DNA from: Zeus faber
Taxonomy: Eukaryota > Chordata > Actinopteri > Zeiformes > Zeidae
DNA length: 64,000 nucleotides
Direction: 5' to 3'
NCBI GenBank assembly: GCA_960531495.1
Contig: OY482860.1
Location: 2,004,622 to 2,068,621, forward strand
Below, one piece after another: positions 30,869 to 40,942 of the stretch; the first letter of the stretch is position 1; every line of letters starts with the position of its first letter. The position numbers were made by a program, and so were the translations under genes. The notes beneath the pieces are model-generated. The model searched no databases and was not told the DNA's origin. It was given only the letters and a program-made list of their open reading frames with translations.

Positions 30869-32473
30869 GTGAAAATAAATGATAAGCCATTGGAAGTAAT
30901 GGCAGATTGCGGAGCAGCTTTCACCTGTGTTCGGCCTAATTATCTCCCCATGTCTGACCAATTGGTACGGACAATCGGGTTTGAGGGTGTGAAACAGCTG
31001 ATTCCTCTCACAAAACCAATTGAGCTCTGCTGTAGAAATCGGAAAATCACACTACCTATTTTGGTGTCAGAACATACGCCCATTGCACTCTTGGGAAGAG
31101 ATGCTATGTGCAAACTAAATTGTACAATACGGTGTACACCGGACGGCTGTCTGGTGGATGTGCCACCTGATGTCTACCACCAATTATCTATGGCACCAGT
31201 GGCCGAGACTTCTTCAGTATATTGGATTGGAAATCTTAGTCCAGAGCTATTAGAGCCAGCCAAGATGTGGGAGAAGTTCATTGTGGCAAATATGCCTGAT
31301 GCTAAGCCCCCTGAGTATCCACATCAGTGCACGCTGAAATATTTCAAGAAAGCTGGCCATTTGGATCCGGAAGAATGGTTGAGTTGTCAACCCAAGCATG
31401 TTCAGCTGACATCATGTTGTATAATTGTGGGACCACAAGGAGCAGCTATGAAGATAAACACGAATAAGTATCTTGAGAAAGAGTACGACATTGAGAAAAG
31501 TGTGCCACATGTCACTTTAATGGTGGCTGAAGGATTTGAGCAGAACCATATAGGAGAAATGATGGCAGAAGATGAGGAAGCCATTTTTTCACCAATAAAG
31601 GAGAATCTTGCTATCTGGATGAGTGAAGAACAGAAGTTCATGAAAATCATGATTTCAGCTCAAGAACAACGACAACCACAAGTGGTACAGATGACACATG
31701 AGTCAATGTTCAGCGCTAAATTGGACTCAGACAGCATGAGAGAGGAGATGCTGCAACAAATTCCAGAATGTTTGTGGTCACGACATAGTACTGACATCGG
31801 ACTTGTGAAGTCAGCCCAACCGGTGAAAGTTGAACTGAGACCAGGAACCAAACCTCCTTGGAAGAACCAAAACCCACTCAAGGAGGAGGCAATCAAAGGG
31901 ATTGAACCACAAATTGAAGGACTGTTAAAAGCAGGTGTTGTGGAAATATGTTTTGATCCTCAGAGCAATACGCCTATATTGCCTTTAAAGAAACCAGATG
32001 AGTCCTATCGCTTGGTACATGATTTAAGAGCGATAAATGAAGTGGTGCAGGATTTTCCAGCAGATGTACCAGATCCACATACCTTGTTAGCCCAAATTCC
32101 TCCAGAGGCTATACACTTCATAGTGTTGGATTTGTGTGGAGCATTTTTCAGTGTTCCACTGAGCGAAGAAAGTCAAGGATTGTTTGGATTCACATACAAA
32201 GGACAAACCTTCAAGTATAAGAGGCTTCCTCAAGGATTCAAACATAGCCCGCACATTTTCAATAAAGTGTTGCAGGGTGACTTGGCTGTGATGGATCAGA
32301 TCTTGAAAAGTACTGTCATTCAGTATGTGGACGACATCGTCATCTGTTCACCAGATAAGGAAACGTGCCATGAGGACTCAATCAAACTGTTACAGCTACT
32401 GGCAGACAAGGGACACAAGGCCTCTCAGAAGAAGCTACAGTATTGTCAAAAAAAAGTTGTTTATTTGGGTTAA
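30869..32473 (+). CDS. pol: ERV-B protease, extra domain and RT in one open frame (534 codons)
   Basis: This is the best-preserved retroviral frame here. Residues 10-80 are protease, with the active site reading DCGA (13-16) where DTGA or DSGA is usual, and LLGRDAM at 74-80. Residues 118-232 are the extra domain: VYWIGN, PHQCTLKYF (152-159), IIVGPQGAAM (185-194) and SVPHVTLMVAEGFE (211-224). Residues 301-534 are RT: LVHDLRAINEVVQDF, VLDLCGAFFSVPL (catalytic Asp 421), RLPQGFKHSP and QYVDDIVIC (YVDD 486-489). A stop at 32471 follows VVYLG, and the same frame continues with pol-like sequence, so this is probably a nonsense mutation. RT motifs are intact; the Cys in the protease site would probably impair cleavage. 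Confidence 0.9.
   Translation: MKINDKPLEVMADCGAAFTCVRPNYLPMSDQLVRTIGFEGVKQLIPLTKPIELCCRNRKITLPILVSEHTPIALLGRDAMCKLNCTIRCTPDGCLVDVPPDVYHQLSMAPVAETSSVYWIGNLSPELLEPAKMWEKFIVANMPDAKPPEYPHQCTLKYFKKAGHLDPEEWLSCQPKHVQLTSCCIIVGPQGAAMKINTNKYLEKEYDIEKSVPHVTLMVAEGFEQNHIGEMMAEDEEAIFSPIKENLAIWMSEEQKFMKIMISAQEQRQPQVVQMTHESMFSAKLDSDSMREEMLQQIPECLWSRHSTDIGLVKSAQPVKVELRPGTKPPWKNQNPLKEEAIKGIEPQIEGLLKAGVVEICFDPQSNTPILPLKKPDESYRLVHDLRAINEVVQDFPADVPDPHTLLAQIPPEAIHFIVLDLCGAFFSVPLSEESQGLFGFTYKGQTFKYKRLPQGFKHSPHIFNKVLQGDLAVMDQILKSTVIQYVDDIVICSPDKETCHEDSIKLLQLLADKGHKASQKKLQYCQKKVVYLG
31220..31600 (+). other. ERV-B copy of the extra Pol domain (2H phosphoesterase-like)
   Basis: This domain lies inside the open frame above and aligns with the ERV-A copy through YWIG, CTLxY, IVGPQGAAM, PHxTLxxxxGFE and the H-L/I-G-x-MM block. 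The second His motif (HVTL, 31508-31519) is kept. At the first, the aligned position is Gln (CAG, 31325-31327) with a His one residue earlier, where ERV-A has HCTL. That pattern needs two single-base changes, so one of the copies has probably lost or shifted the catalytic His. Confidence 0.6.
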
Positions 32474-33745
32474 ACAGTAACCCATGGACACACACGCATC
32501 TCTGAGAGTCATTTGGAAGCCATTCGAACGGCACCAAAGCCTAGAACAATCAGTCTTGGCATTGCAGGATATCCTTCAGCCTGGGTAGAAGATTATGCCT
32601 GCCTAACAGGGCCTTTGAGAGCCATGATAAAAAACACTGGGAATGCTCAACTCCATTGTAACCTCACCTAGACGCAGGAAGGTCTTATGGAATTTGAAAT
32701 GATCAAACAGAGGCTAGCGCTGCCAGACTACTCTAAGAACTTTTTGCTGTATGTGGCTACGTCCGCTGGAGGCAAATATGCATGTGCAGTTCTTTGTCAG
32801 CCCACAGGTACAGGGACAAGCCCTCAACCTGTTTCGTATTATTCTACTGCCTATTCAGAAGTAGAATTGGGGCTACCACGGTGCTACAGAGCAATGGTGG
32901 GAGTTTATCTCATGTATGAGAAAGTATCATATAGTAACTATGGGTTACCCAGTGACAATTCTTACCCATCATAGTCTCAGAAATCTTTTGAACTTCGGTA
33001 AATGTACATTGACTATGTCTAGGCTAAGAGACTATCATAGGCTCTTAGAGCAGGAACATGTCACCTTAGTAAGGTGCGTCATGGTAAATCCAGTTGAGAA
33101 TTTACCAACACCAGAGGATGGAGAGCCACATGATTGTGTTCAGGAAGTAGAGAGATATGCAAAGCTCAGATCAGACTTGTAAGCTCTCCCACTGCATGTG
33201 TCAGATGTGGAGTATTGGACTGATGGGTCCTGCTATCGAAAAGGAGACACAATGAGTGCTGGTTATGCAGTAGTCAAAGCCCAGGGAACTGAATTTGTTG
33301 TTGAGAAAGCAGAAGTAATACTACAACCTGCTTCTGCACAGCTTGCTGAACTTGTGGGCCTGACTGAAGCTTGTCTATTGGCCGAAGGCAAGCGAGTGAC
33401 AATATATACAGATTCTGCATATGCACATAATGTGTGTCATTTATTTGGATCAGTGTAGAAAAATCGAGGATTTAAGAAAACCGATGGTTATCGGATACAA
33501 CATCATGCTCAAATAATGTATTTGTTGCATGCAATGATGAAGCCAAAGGAAATAGCTGTAGCGAAGTGTGCAGCACTCAAAATGGACACATCAGGGGTTA
33601 CACAAGGTAATAAAGCGGCTGATGAGGCTGCAAAAGCAGTGACAGGAGCAAACAAAGCAGGCAAGGTTCTTCTGGTCACCCATGATGTGGACTTGGAAGA
33701 TAAAAATCATGCTCAGAGATGTGGTCTAGATGGAAGAAGCTGGGT
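32474..33745 (+). pseudogene. pol: ERV-B RT connection and RNase H
   Basis: After the stop at 32471 the connection continues in the same frame and then others (32687-32974, 32916-33182). RNase H (33198-33458) shows YWTDGSCYRKGD, AELVGLTEACL and YTDSAYAHNVCHLF, giving Asp-Glu-Asp. A TAG at 33456-33458 interrupts it. The next frame holds the C-terminal GNKAADEAAKAV with the last Asp. All four metal ligands can be placed, but the gene is broken by at least two stops and a shift. Confidence 0.85.
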
Positions 33746-34450
33746 CAGCCATAGATAAACAATTATGGTTGGACCAAGGGGCCACTGAAGATTCTACTGG
33801 TCTGTGGAGAAATCATGAAGGACTAATAGTAGCACCCCCCCACCAACTAGGTCTGATGATTCAGGAAGCCCATGGGTTAGCCCATGTTGCAAGTGTGGAA
33901 GTAAGGAGAAAAATCACAAAAGAGTATGGTTTTTGGGCACCGTACTTGCTTGAGCAAATTGATTATGTCAGAGGCAGATGTACAATCTGTCTTAAAAACA
34001 ATAATTGGAGTGGTGTGATGGGTCCACCCAGTCACATTCCAACTCGTGAGTTGGTTGTGGATTTTGTTGACATGATAAGACCAGTAGGAGGTAAAAGATA
34101 CATGTTAGTCGTTGTGGATAGATTTTCAGAGTGGCCTGAGGCAAGTCCAACCAAGCGTAAAGACACTCAGTCAGTTGCCAAGTTTTTGTGTCGTGAGGTC
34201 ATAAGCAGATGGGAACTTCCAGATCGCATATCCTCAGATAATGGGAAAGAGTTTGCGGATAGAACAGTCAAATTAATTCTGCAAAAATTGGGAATTTAAC
34301 AATGTCTAGGAGCTGTTTATCATCCGCAAAGCCGTAAAATTGTAGAAAACGCGGTTGTTAAAGAAGTAGGAAAATTGACAACTGAAGTATCAACTCTCCC
34401 ACCAACTGAAAAAATAAAGCAGACGTCCACCTCTTTAGGTCTGAAAGTCA
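33730..34450 (+). pseudogene. pol: ERV-B integrase, truncated
   Basis: The 189-codon frame has an HHCC zinc domain (EAHGLAHVA with His 48 and 52; CTIC with Cys 84 and 87), then YMLVVVDRFSEW (Asp 130) and SSDNGKEF (Asp 170). A stop at 34297-34299 is followed, in another frame, by YHPQSRKIVENAV with the Glu. Soon afterwards the sequence becomes Ser/Thr-rich and env-like, without a GPY/F module, so the integrase C-terminus and the start of env are deleted. The gypsy is inserted right after, at 34456. Confidence 0.85.
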
Positions 34451-34455
34451 CTAAA

Positions 34456-34852
34456 TGTCACGACCAGAACTGGGAGAGACCCAAACGCACGACACAGGGA
34501 GACAGAAGGCAGGCAAAGGATGTTAATTCGCCGGGACGGTGGAGCTGGCAGGGGGGACCCAGTCCGGTAGGGATGGAGCAGGGCAGGGCAGGGATGATGA
34601 TGTCCAGGAGATGGGGTCCAGGATCCGGGTGGAGAGACGGGGAACCAGGCTGGATGGAGATGGACGGGCAGCCTTGATCGACGAGCGGAGACAGGCAGGT
34701 AAACCGGGCTAGCTGGCAAGGAATGACTAGAAAGCTGGGACTAAATACTGTGCAGGTAATTGATCCCAGGTGTGTGCAATCGGGCTTGAGTAGGGAGCTG
34801 CAGATGGGGCAAGGGTGGCCTCTAGTGGCGCTGGGAGGCCGTGTGCCTAACA
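34456..34852 (-). repeat. Gypsy 3' LTR with internal deletion
   Basis: It is 397 bases against 538 for the partner. It lacks the block between GGGCTAGCTGG and CAAGGAATGACTAG. The deletion borders share CTGGC-like microhomology with the intact LTR. Confidence 0.9.
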
Positions 34853-36030
34853 GTACCCCACTCTCTACGGACGCCCCTTGGCGGACACCTGGAGGCAGAA
34901 GGGTGAGTTCGGTTGAAATGGATGAGGGAGGCATCCAGGATCTGTCTCCGGGGGACCCAGGAGTGTTCCTCCGAGCCGTATCCCTCCCAGTCCACAAGGT
35001 ACTGGAAGCCCCTCCCCCGGCGCCGCACATCCAGCAGACGCCGCACTGTGTAGGCCGGGTGGCCGTCGATGGTGCGGGGGGGTGGTGGGGCCTCAGCGGG
35101 GAGGGAGAGAGGGCTGGAAACCACTGGCTTAAGCAGGGATACATGGAAGGTAGGGTGGACACGGAGGGAGGGAGGGAGACGGAGGCGTACGGCACAGGGG
35201 TTGATGATTGACACAATGGGGAAGGGGCCAACAAACCGGGGAGCGAGTTTTCAGGAGTCCACCTTGAGGGGCAAGTCCTTTGTGGAGAGCCATACCATCT
35301 GGCCGGGGACGTATGTGGATGCGGACGCACGGTGCCGGTTCGCCTGCCGCTGGGACCTGGCAGAGGCCCGGAGTAGGGCAGAGCGGGCCCTCCTCCACGT
35401 CCTCCGGCAGCGACCAATGTGGGCCTGGACGGAGGGAACGGCGATCTCTCCTGGGCCGGGAACAGCAGGGGTTGGTAGCCCAGAGAGCATTGGAAGGGCG
35501 ACAGGCCGGAGGAGGCGTTCACCAGGGTGTTGTGGGCGTACTCGGCCCATGGCAGCCTCTCGCTCCAGGAGGTGGGGCTGGTGGTTGTCAGGCAGCGGAG
35601 CATGGCCTCCACCTCCTGGTCTGCCCGCTCCGTCTGGCTGTTGGTCTGGGGGTGGAAACCGGAGGAGAGACTGACCTGTGCCCCCAGGGCCGAGCAGAAG
35701 GTGCGCTAGACCTGGGAGGTGAACTGGGGTCCTCTGTCCGACACCACGTCTGCCGGGATGCCATGGTGGCGGAACACCTCGGTCACCAGCAGGTCTGCGG
35801 TCTCCCTCGCCGATGGTAGCTTGGGCCGGGCGAGGAAGTGGGCCGCCATAGAAAAGCGGTCCACCACCGTGAGGATGGTAGTGTTGCCCCGGGATGGTGG
35901 AAGACCGGTGACGAAGTCCAGGGCCATGTGGGACCAAGGACGAGTCGGGATGGGCAATGGGTGGAGGAGCCTCGACTCGATCTCCCAGGTGTGTGTGGCG
36001 GCAAGGCACAGGGGTGGAAGGATGGGTTCA
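34853..36030 (-). pseudogene. pol: Gypsy integrase with C-terminal chromodomain
   Basis: After RNase H the sequence goes almost directly to the integrase core, so the N-terminal zinc domain is missing. Core motifs are [15 protein letters not shown] and [13 protein letters not shown] (Asp), [12 protein letters not shown] (Asp) and, after a frame change, the region preceding [20 protein letters not shown]. The chromodomain at the C-terminus (about 35052-34920) reads [20 protein letters not shown] followed by [18 protein letters not shown]. Chromodomains bind modified histones and guide integration, which places this in the chromovirus branch. Confidence 0.88.
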
Positions 36031-36900
36031 GGATCCCCTGTCTTCTCCTCTGGCGCGAACACATGGGACAGGGCGTCAGGTTTGGTGTTCTTGGTTCCTG
36101 GGCGGTAGGATAGAGAGAAGTTAAACCGGCCAAAAAACAACGCCCACCTGGCCTGCCGGGAGTTGAGCCGCTTCGCCGTCCGGATATAGGCCAAGTTCTT
36201 ATGATCGGTCCAGACGACGAAGGGGTGGATTGCTCCCTCAAGCCAGTAAAGCCATTCCTCCAGGGCTAGTTTGACGGCCAGTAGTTCCCGGTTACCCACG
36301 TCATAGTTGCGCTTGGGTGGGGTGAGCCTGCGGGACAGAAAGGCACAGGGGTGGAGCATACCATCGGTTGGGGAGCGCTGAGAAAGTACTGCTCCTACCC
36401 CCGTGTCTGAAGTGTCCACCTCTACCACAAACTGGAGGTTGGCGTCGGGCTGGGCCAGGACTGGGACCGAAGAAAAGCGGCTCCACCGTTGCGGAGGTCG
36501 AGCTTAGAAAAATGGGTGGCACCCCGGATGGGGACGAAGACTGAATCCATCAGGGGCAAGGGGTACTTGTCTTTGATAGTGATGTCGTTAAGTCCCGTGA
36601 AATCAATGCAAGGACGGAGGGTCTTGTCCTTCTTAGCCACAAAGAAGAACCCTGCGCCTAGCGAAGAAGACGAGGGGCGAATAATCCCGGCAGCGAGAGG
36701 GTCGCGGATGTAAGTTTCCATGGCCTCCTTTTCGGGCCGGGAGACGTTATACAGGGGACTGCAGGGGAGGGGGGCGCCTGGCAGGAGGTTGATTGCGCAG
36801 TAGTAGGGGCGATGAGGTGGTAAGGATAGCGCCCCCTGCTTGCTGAAGACCGGGGGCCAGGTCCAAATTTTGCGATGGGACCGAGGGCAGGTCAGGGTTC
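36030..36900 (-). pseudogene. pol: Gypsy RT (core deleted) and RNase H
   Basis: RT begins in the frame at 36961-36422 with [37 protein letters not shown] and [11 protein letters not shown] (first Asp). There the sequence jumps to the end of RT; the YxDD palm region is absent, a deletion of roughly a hundred codons. RNase H then follows (36428 down) with [29 protein letters not shown] and VVWTDHKNL, supplying Asp-Glu-Asp. The deletion makes RT inactive. Confidence 0.88.
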
Positions 36901-36949
36901 TTGGGGGCCCCCAGCGGCGCGCCCGGCGGCGGGGTTGAGGCCGAGCGGA

Positions 36950-38344
36950 GGCAGTGGGCATGACAGTGTGTGCTCCAGGACCTCACGCCGCCCGAGCGCC
37001 AGTCCATCTGAGGGTTGTGGGTCTGGAGCCAGGGGTACCCCAGAACCACGGGGTTCAGTGGGGAATCAATGAGGAAGAACCTTGAGGACTCACGGTGGCT
37101 GCCGGAGAGTAGCAGCTTGAGGGGAGCTGATTGGTGGGTAATCCGGGTCAGATGTGACCCGTTCAGCCCCTTGACCTTGAGCGGTGCGGGGAGAGGGATG
37201 GGTGTCAGCCCTAGCTGGCGTGCTAGTCCATGGTTGAGAAAACTCGCATCCGCCCCGGAATCTAGGAGAGCGGTGGAAGAGCGTGTTATATCTCCCCACG
37301 AGAGGGTAACTGGGAGCAGCGGACGGGAGAGAGGGTTGGCGCTGGAGCGACCGGAACTTAACCCTACCGAGGAGTCGCCCTCTCGTGGCGGGACCCGGCA
37401 GGTGGCTCGGAGGTGTCCCAGCTGGACGCAATACAGACAGGCGCCGGCGTGCTCGCTCCTTGGGGGAGATCCGGGAGCGACCAAGTTGCATTGGCTCGGC
37501 ATCGGAAAGAGTCGGGGGACTTCTGAGGCGCCCAAGAGTAGCGGGCGCTTGAGTGGAGCTGGCGTGGCCGCCCAGGCGGGAGGCACGGACTGGAGTTTCG
37601 CCCCCTCCCTCTCACGCTGGCGCTCCCGTAGCCGGTTGTCCAGGCGGATGGCGTTCTCTACTAGTTGGTCCAGGTCCGTGGGCTCATCCCGCTGCGCCAA
37701 CTCGTCCCGCAACTCGTCGTTCAGGGCGCGCTGAAACACGTCCTGCAGGGCTCCGTCTATCCAGCCGCTTTCTGTGGCTAGAGTCTGGAACTCGACGACG
37801 AGTGAGGCGACGCTACGGGAACCCTGGCGGAGGGAGAGGAGTCTTCTGGCGGCCTCCTTGCCGCAAACTGGGTGGTCGAAGACTCTCCTCATTTCGCGGA
37901 TGAACAGATCGTAGGAGAGACTCACGGGGCCCCCCTGACTCCAAACCGCGGAACCCCAGCTGAGAGCCGCCCCTCTCAGGCAGGAGATGAGGAACGCGAT
38001 GCTGGCACTATCGGAGGCGTACGACGACGGCCGCTGTTGAAAAACCACCGCGCACTGCACGAGGAAGGCGCGGCAGGGGCCGAAATCGCCGTCGTAAGGC
38101 GCTGGAGCCGGAACGTGGGGCTCAGGGGGGACGAGAGAGGCGCTGGGAGCCCTGGTGGGGGAAGAAGGGCGGGTCGGAGGAGCAGGGGGGGCCACGGGGG
38201 CCGGAGGACCCTGCAGGCTGCTGACGGCTGCCGAGATGTCCGGAGGTGTTCCGCGATGTCCCGGAGGGCCTGGTCATGTTGCCCAAGCAACACTCCTTGG
38301 TCCCGGAGTGCGCATCGGAGCCCTTCTGTGTCAGCTGGGTCCAT
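36950..38344 (-). pseudogene. gag: Gypsy gag and protease
   Basis: Gag starts at 38344 (MDPADTEGLRCALRDQGVLL) and shifts frame near 38190 into a 482-codon frame ending at 36747. That frame has capsid-like sequence (FLISCLRGAALSWGSAVWS, FDHPVCGKEAARRLLSLRQG), a zinc knuckle CLYCVQLGHLRATC (residues 253-266) and the protease site ALLDSGADASFLN (309-321). One frameshift separates the first 50 or so codons; the rest is open, which is unusual among elements in this window. Confidence 0.88.
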
Positions 38345-38365
38345 GTTTTCCTGGCCAGAATGTAC

Positions 38366-38903
38366 TGTCACGACCAGAACTGGGAGAGACCCAAACGCAC
38401 GACACAGGGAGACAGAAGGCAGGCAAAGGATGTTTACTAGCCGGGACGGTGGAGCTGGCCGGGGGGACCCGGTCGGGTGGGGATGGAGCAGGGCAGGGAT
38501 GATGATGACCAGGAGATGGGGTCCAGGATCTGGGTGGAGAGACGGGAAACCAGGCTGGATGGAGATGGACGGGCAGCCTTGGTCGACGAGCGGAGACAGG
38601 CAGGTAAACCGGGCTGGCTGGATTTGGAGAGACAGACTTGGTCGACGAGAGGAGACTAGCAGGTAAGGGGAAGACGAGACAACGAGACATGAACTAGGAA
38701 CTAGGAATAGGCACTAGGAAGGGAGCCAATAGCGATACAAATCGGGGAAAGCTAGTTTACGGTCTGGCAAGGAATGACTAGAAAGCTGGGACTAAATACT
38801 GTGCAGGTAATTGATCCCAGGTGTGTGCAATCGGGCTTGAGTAGGGAGCTGCAGATGGGGCAAGGGCGGCCTCTAGTGGCGCTGGGAGGCCGTGGGCCTA
38901 ACA
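38366..38903 (-). repeat. Gypsy 5' LTR
   Basis: It is 538 bases and nearly identical to the 34456 copy outside the deleted block and to the solo LTR at 40396-40942, so the family was active fairly recently. It ends directly before the gag leader (ATG on the minus strand at 38344). Confidence 0.92.
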
Positions 38904-38974
38904 CTAATGTTGCAGAGGTATTGCGGTTAACTACTGCTGCGCCTCAGATGATTTCTACAACTCCAATTTCTGCA

Positions 38975-39232
38975 AATACTGTGATTAGAACTAAATTAGG
39001 AAATGCAGCTTACCTTCCATGTAAATGTAGTAAATGGAATTCTAGTGGGAATATTTCCCCTAAATGGAAAAATGTGTGTGAAGACATCGTGCTAACAGGA
39101 CCTGATGTTAGCAGCGTGCCTCGCGATCAACGAAAGTATATGTTGTATAATGACAGGAGATGGGTTAAAGTTCAAGATGACTGTTCACTTGTCGTAAATA
39201 ATGTCTTATGGGAAGATCAAGGAGAATATACA
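38975..39232 (+). other. Ig-V-like segment in ERV-B Env
   Basis: The stretch has an Ig-V-like pattern: GNAAYLPCKC (first Cys 39020-39022), a Trp in SPKWKN, then DDCSLVVNNVLWEDQGEYTF, which matches the D-x-L-x-I...D-x-G-x-Y strand. The second canonical Cys, expected after DQGEY, is Phe here (TTT, one base from TGT). Such domains occur in host receptors and some viral glycoproteins. The call rests on pattern only. Confidence 0.45.
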
Positions 39233-40395
39233 TTTGGATCCAAAGTTTAAATATATCCCAAGGCAAAATTATTGGGAAGCGGGATACAGAACTCATAAGA
39301 TAATGCTTGCCGTAAAAGGTCTGGTTACTAAAGAAATAAGTACGATAGCTCAAGAAGTTCAAAAGCAACTAGTCACACCAAGGGTGACTGTTGAACCGAT
39401 GACATCTATTATCTTAGCTCGGGGAATAACTAGTAGTATTAACGTATCATCATCAGTTACTACTCTAGCTACAACATTGGCAGAAAAGATGTTACAACAA
39501 CGATGATGACAACTTCTACGTCTGTAACTCCTGGGAATCATACAAGTGAGGTTGTGAGGATGAGATCCACTACCAATAAAACAATGATGACTTTTTCGGT
39601 GTCTACAAAGTGTGTAGACGTTGACACCTATCACTACATCCCCATCATTTAAGAAGTTGGTAAATATAACTCAGAAGCCTATGGTGAAGTTGGAAATTAA
39701 TTTGAACAATAACAAGGAGAGCTCTGTAATTAGAGAGCCAATTGCTGAGGAGATTGATAGGGATTCAGGTGAAATAGTTCAGATGACTATGTCGGATGTG
39801 GTCAATGATTTTCTTGATGCTGAGTGGACATCAAAAGACACGACTGAACATCTTCATGCTTTACAGAAGCGAGAAACCCTGTGGAAAGCATATGGGTTTG
39901 ATTCCTCGGTGCTGCAAATAGCAGACCCGTGGGCAAATAGAAATCTAATAAAACTAATTTGAATTGTCCGTGTGTGATGAGAGTTCCAGCTCCAGGCACG
40001 TGGCTTTATATTCTAGAGACGGTACCGGAAACTTTGATGCCGAACAAAGTAATGCGTTATTGTGGCTATTTTCAAACAACAAGCAGCGAATGAAACATGG
40101 ATGGCCGTGTAGGTCCATCAATTTAGACCTGGACGTAGGTGTTCCTGGTTGAAAGAATTATCATATTTAAATCTTCTTGATAAGTATGAAGACATTAAAA
40201 CAGCAATAGCTGATGCTATGGAAGACACCTGCGAAAGGTAGAGCTTGTTTTTGTTCAAATGATACTCATGGTGAAGATGGTATGTTTATGGGAATATCAG
40301 ATTGTGAAAGCGACATGATGCAATTTGGACAAAGTGTACAAAGGACGGTTGATGACACATATACAGTGACCTTTTATGCACCACATCGTCAACAG

Positions 40396-40942
40396 TGTTA
40401 GACCCACGGCCTCCCAGCGCCACTAGAGGCCGCCCTTGCCCCATCTGCAGCTCCCTACTCAAGCCCGATTGCACACACCTGGGATCAATTACCTGCACAG
40501 TATTTAGTCCCAGCTTCCTAGTCATTCCTTGCCAGACCGTCAACTAGCCTTCCCGAGTTGTAGTGCTATTGGCTCTCTTCCAAGTTCCTAGTGCATATTC
40601 CTAGTTCATAGTTTATGTCTCCTTGTCTCGTTTTCCCCTTACCTGCTTGTCTCCTCTCGTCGACCCAGTCTGTCTCTGCAAATCCAGCCAGCCCGGTTTA
40701 CCTGCCTGTCGCCGCTCGTCGACCAAGGCTGCCCGTCCATCTCCATCCAGCCTGGTTCCCCGTCTCTCCACCCGGATCCTGGACCCCTTCTCCTGGTCAT
40801 CATCATCCCTGCCCTGCCCTGCTCCATCCCTACCCCACCGGGTCCCCCCGACCAGCTCCACCGTCCCGGCTAATAAACATCCTTTGCCTGCCTTCCGTCT
40901 CCCTGTGTCGTGCGTTTGGGTCTCCCAGTTCTGGTCGTGACA
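40396..40942 (+). repeat. Solo gypsy LTR in ERV-B env
   Basis: It is 547 bases, TGTTAGACCC to GGTCGTGACA, and is the reverse complement of the LTRs at 34456 and 38366, so it is in the opposite orientation to the full element. Flanks AACAG and GACAG form a 5-bp target duplication with one mismatch. It was left by LTR-LTR recombination. Confidence 0.93.

Larger units (their letters stand above)
34456..38903 (-). mobile_element. Ty3/gypsy chromovirus inserted in ERV-B
   Basis: A complete LTR element of 4448 bases read right to left. The 5' LTR is at 38366-38903 and the 3' LTR at 34456-34852. The LTR ends are TGTTAGGC and GGTCGTGACA. Flanks are CTAAA and CTAAT, a 5-bp target duplication with one mismatch. 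Inside are gag with a zinc knuckle, protease, a truncated RT, RNase H, integrase and a chromodomain. The GC content is much higher than in the surrounding ERV. Large deletions in RT and integrase make it non-autonomous. A solo LTR of the same family sits 1.5 kb away in ERV-B env. Confidence 0.92.

Noticed and set aside
34458..35612. Long plus- and minus-strand frames in the GC-rich gypsy region (for example 34723-35211, 35069-35674 and 37015-37734 on the plus strand)
   Set aside because: The plus-strand frames mirror the real minus-strand gypsy genes; few stops occur because of high GC.
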